Notes under the pieces: generated by a model
What the model was told of the DNA's origin: nothing
Databases searched by the model: none
The model's input: only the letters and a program-made list of their open reading frames with translations
Program-made: the position numbers and the translations under genes
Shown here: positions 6,176 through 7,781 of the stretch, one piece after another
Layout of the letters: the number at the start of each line of letters is the position of its first letter
Numbering within the stretch: position 1 is the first letter of the stretch
Origin: Flavicella sp037132785
GTDB taxonomy: Bacteria; Bacteroidota; Bacteroidia; Flavobacteriales; Flavobacteriaceae
Direction of reading: 5' to 3'
Length of the DNA: 7,781 bases
Assembly: GCF_037132785.1 (NCBI RefSeq)
Contig: NZ_JBAHZZ010000122.1
Span: 1 to 7,781 of the forward strand

Positions 6176-6277
6176 ATGAAAAATACAACTTGTACATGTA
6201 ATTGTGAATCATGTAAAAACGGACAATGTGCAAACTGTACTTGCGAATCTTGTACTTGCACAAACTGTAATTGTTAA
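6176..6277 (+). CDS. Metallothionein-like Cys-rich peptide (33 aa, 11 Cys)
   Basis: The ATG at 6176 opens a 33-residue ORF starting MKNTTCTCNCESCKNGQC and ending TCTNCNC, with a TAA stop. Cysteines are at 6, 8, 10, 13, 18, 21, 23, 26, 28, 31 and 33: one third of the residues, in CxC and CxxC spacing, with no His and no aromatic residue. This composition is that of metallothioneins, cytosolic thiolate proteins that chelate Zn, Cu or Cd. There is an internal duplication with period 13: C8-x-C10-E-S-C13-x4-C18 corresponds to C21-x-C23-E-S-C26-x4-C31. It does not resemble the longer cyanobacterial SmtA type, which contains His and is about 56 residues. A sigma factor gene with a Cys tail follows 56 nt downstream, and a candidate ECF promoter precedes it. 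The regular Cys pattern uses both TGT and TGC codons, so it is not a simple DNA repeat. Metal specificity is unknown. Confidence 0.82.
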   Translation: MKNTTCTCNCESCKNGQCANCTCESCTCTNCNC

Positions 6278-6284
6278 CTTAATC

Positions 6285-6319
6285 TTCTCTCTCATCTCTA
6301 CTAAAGAATTGAGAGAGAA
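6285..6319 (+). other. Intercistronic hairpin between the Cys-rich gene and the sigma factor gene
   Basis: TTCTCTCTCA (6285-6294) pairs perfectly with TGAGAGAGAA (6310-6319) around a 15-nt loop. No T tract follows; the next bases are TAATATATTA. It is therefore more likely a stabilising stem, a processing site or a partial attenuator than a full terminator. Such a stem can give a higher level of the upstream peptide than of the downstream sigma factor from one transcript. Confidence 0.65.
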
Positions 6320-6333
6320 TAATATATTACACC

Positions 6334-6882
6334 ATGAACACAGAAAAAATTTGGTCTGAATTCTCATTAGCGTTAAAAAACTTTATTTTTAGTAAAGTAA
6401 AAAACGAGACTGTTGCTAAAGATATTTTACAAGAAGTTTTTATAAAAATTCACTTACATAAAAATGAACTTAAGAAAAAAAAGCAATTAAAATCGTGGTT
6501 ATTTTCCATCGCTAATAATACAACCATAGATTATTTCAGAAAAAAAGACCTAGTACTTCCCTCCCAACCAGAAAACAATTCAACAGAAGAAAACTCAAAA
6601 GACAGCCACAATCCAACAGATTGTTTATTACCACTAATTCTAGCCCTTCCTGAAAAATATAGAAAAGCATTATTATTGACAGAAATAAAGGGTATTAAAC
6701 AACAAAATGCTGCTGACCAACTTGGAATATCATTACCTGCTGCCAAGTCTAGAATTCAACGAGGTAGAGATTTACTAAAAAAAGGTTTTATCAACTGTTG
6801 TGATTATACCATAGACAAAAATGGCCTTCTAAAGGGTGAACACAAAAACATTGATGAATGTAAAGTTTGCAGTCCTAACTAA
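6334..6882 (+). CDS. ECF-type sigma-70 factor, SigZ-like, with C-terminal Cys cluster
   Basis: This 182-residue protein would direct RNA polymerase to a small set of stress promoters. Region 2 spans about residues 8-72, with AKDILQEVFIKIHLHK (28-43) and LKSWLFSIANNTTIDYFRKK (52-71) matching the DxxQEvFxki and WLxxIAxNxxxDxxR motifs. A polar linker (73-97) leads to region 4 (about 98-150), with LPEKYRKALLLTEIKGIKQQ (105-124) and AADQLGISLPAAKSRIQRGR (126-145). After region 4 comes a 32-residue tail with NCCDYTIDKNG (154-164) and DECKVC (174-179), so Cys155, 156, 176 and 179 are placed like a metal or redox site. SigZ-type sigma factors are known for a tail of this CC...CxxC style. No anti-sigma gene is adjacent, so the tail may itself be the sensor (inference). 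It probably shares a transcript with the 33-residue metallothionein-like gene. Confidence 0.88.
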   Translation: MNTEKIWSEFSLALKNFIFSKVKNETVAKDILQEVFIKIHLHKNELKKKKQLKSWLFSIANNTTIDYFRKKDLVLPSQPENNSTEENSKDSHNPTDCLLPLILALPEKYRKALLLTEIKGIKQQNAADQLGISLPAAKSRIQRGRDLLKKGFINCCDYTIDKNGLLKGEHKNIDECKVCSPN

Positions 6883-6922
6883 ACTTAGTTCCAACAAATA
6901 ATTTATTCCTAAGCTATTTTGC

Positions 6923-6930
6923 TAAATTTG
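6923..6930 (+). promoter_or_regulatory. -7 promoter element of the methyltransferase gene
   Basis: TAAATTTG is an exact TAnnTTTG match and is followed by CAAAAAAAACAC and the ATG at 6943, a layout typical of Flavobacteriia genes with very short leaders. It shows that the methyltransferase can be expressed apart from the sigma factor gene and that translation starts at 6943, not upstream. Confidence 0.6.
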
Positions 6931-6942
6931 CAAAAAAAACAC

Positions 6943-7659
6943 ATGTCCAAAGACATTTACGGAGCAGCTTTATTAGATTACCAAAATAACTTATATACTG
7001 ATGATTTAATTACTTCTTCATCTATCGCAGAAGAAGACACTATACCTCTTCCCTACTTATTTAGATCCTTTGACAAAATGCCTATACTTGAACAAAAAGC
7101 ACTTCAGGAATGCAAAGGTCATATTCTAGATCTCGGTGCAGGTGCAGGAAATCATTCTCTTTATTTACAAAACAAAAACAAACAGGTAAGCGCAATTGAC
7201 ATTTCTAAAGGAGCTATAGAAGTGTGTAAACTTCGAGGTATAAAAAAGGCTACCGTACAGGATATTTGGTATTTAGAAAATAAAAATTTTGATACCATCC
7301 TCGCTTTAATGAATGGTACAGGTATCTGTGGTAAACTAGATCAACTGGCTCCTTTTTTACTCAAATTAAAATCACTTTTAACTTCAAAAGGGCAAATCCT
7401 TATCGACTCTTCTGATATTATTTATATGTTTGAAGACGAAAAGGGAGAACATTGGATTCCTAGTGAGATAACATATTATGGAGAAGTTGAATTTAACATG
7501 AGTTATAAAAAAGAAATTGGAACTCCTTTTCCCTGGCTCTATGTAGATTTCAACACCTTACAACGCTGTGCCAACTACAATGGACTTCATTGCGAACTTC
7601 TAGAAAAAGGTGAACATTATGATTACTTGGCTAAACTTACAATTAAGACCGTTGCATAA
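6943..7659 (+). CDS. Class I SAM-dependent methyltransferase
   Basis: This 238-residue protein starts MSKDIYGAALLDYQ. A TTG at 6919 in the same frame would add 8 residues, but it lies before the promoter-like TAAATTTG, so the ATG at 6943 is chosen. The Rossmann methyltransferase core is clear: motif I HILDLGAGAGNHSLYL (60-75), the acidic end of strand 2 in VSAIDIS (82-88, Asp86 expected to bind the ribose), AIEVCKLRG (91-99), strand 4 FDTILALMNGTGICG (116-130), and GQILIDSSDIIYM (150-162). The C-terminal third (EHWIPSEITYYGEVEFNMSY, then PFPWLYVDF) is less general. The substrate cannot be named from these motifs. The last base of the stop codon is the first base of a following ATG (TAATG). 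Confidence 0.88.
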   Translation: MSKDIYGAALLDYQNNLYTDDLITSSSIAEEDTIPLPYLFRSFDKMPILEQKALQECKGHILDLGAGAGNHSLYLQNKNKQVSAIDISKGAIEVCKLRGIKKATVQDIWYLENKNFDTILALMNGTGICGKLDQLAPFLLKLKSLLTSKGQILIDSSDIIYMFEDEKGEHWIPSEITYYGEVEFNMSYKKEIGTPFPWLYVDFNTLQRCANYNGLHCELLEKGEHYDYLAKLTIKTVA

Positions 7660-7778
7660 TGCTCTTTTCATTTTTAGATTTCAATTTTGACTTTTTAAAT
7701 CTAAAATTTATATTTTTTTTTCTTATTTTCATTGTTTATGTTAGTTATGGATCTATTTTTTGGTTCATTTTCCTTTAG
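7659..7778 (+). CDS. Doubtful 39-aa hydrophobic ORF overlapping the methyltransferase stop
   Basis: An ATG overlapping the previous stop (TAATG) opens 39 codons rich in Phe, Leu and Ile: MLFSFLDFNFDFLNLKFIFF, then FLIFIVYVSYG, SIFWFIFL and TAG. It could be a single-span membrane peptide translated by coupling. However, the region is a T-rich stretch on this strand, which yields Phe/Leu codons by chance, and it also contains a weak inverted repeat that looks like a transcript end. No family is recognised. Confidence 0.2.
   Translation: MLFSFLDFNFDFLNLKFIFFFLIFIVYVSYGSIFWFIFL
7672..7706 (+). terminator. Weak terminator-like inverted repeat after the methyltransferase gene
   Basis: TTTTAGATTT (7672-7681) pairs with AAATCTAAAA (7697-7706) over a 15-nt loop, followed by TTTATATTTTTTTTT. 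The position 12 nt after the stop and the T tract suggest termination. The stem has only one G-C pair, so it is much weaker than the one at 2332-2367. Confidence 0.4.
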
Positions 7779-7781
7779 TTT

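Noticed and set aside
6531..6746. A 71-codon - strand ORF inside the sigma factor gene
   Set aside because: It is antisense to sigma regions 2 and 4, whose motifs are unmistakable.
6919..6942. TTG start adding eight residues to the methyltransferase
   Set aside because: The added codons contain the TAAATTTG promoter-like element and CAAAAAAAACAC leader; the ATG at 6943 fits the usual layout better.
1..7781. tRNA, rRNA or riboswitch genes
   Set aside because: No cloverleaf, rRNA segment or known riboswitch core was recognised in the intergenic stretches, all of which are shorter than about 140 bases.

Overview
The window looks like chromosomal DNA of a member of the Bacteroidota, most likely a marine or host-associated Flavobacteriaceae. 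It is strongly AT-rich. No gene has a recognisable Shine-Dalgarno sequence. Several genes are preceded by the Bacteroidota -7 promoter element TAnnTTTG. The outer-membrane receptor carries the N-terminal carboxypeptidase-regulatory-like domain typical of this phylum. Genus or species cannot be read from the sequence.

Left part (1-2367, + strand). The window opens inside the C-terminal end of an IS1595/ISXO2-like transposase, followed by a perfect 33-bp inverted repeat. Next come two RNA-modification genes in tandem: a tRNA-dihydrouridine synthase and, 12 nt later, the 23S rRNA m6A1618 methyltransferase RlmF. They end at a strong hairpin with A and T tracts that can also terminate the gene arriving from the other side.

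Middle part (2387-5141). A TonB-dependent receptor (- strand) with a His/Asp/Glu-rich extracellular insertion is divergent from a small Fur-family repressor with two CxxC pairs and a His-rich stretch. The shared 76-bp intergenic region holds facing TATATTTG boxes and repeated TGTAAC half-sites. Together these read as a zinc uptake unit: a ZnuD-like receptor and a Zur-like repressor.

A - strand pair follows: a DUF4197 lipoprotein (5314-6036) and, 3 nt downstream of it, a 55-residue DUF5522-type Cys protein (5143-5310). The stop codon of the latter is separated from the Zur-like gene's stop by one base.

Right part (6117-7778, + strand). A 33-residue protein with 11 cysteines (metallothionein-like) precedes a SigZ-like ECF sigma factor that has its own C-terminal Cys cluster. 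An ECF-like promoter lies upstream of the small gene, and a hairpin separates the two genes. A SAM-dependent methyltransferase with its own TAnnTTTG element follows, then a doubtful 39-codon hydrophobic ORF. The most original element is the metallothionein-like peptide plus cysteine-tailed sigma factor, lying close to the zinc receptor and repressor. It suggests, by inference only, a small metal or thiol-stress response module.
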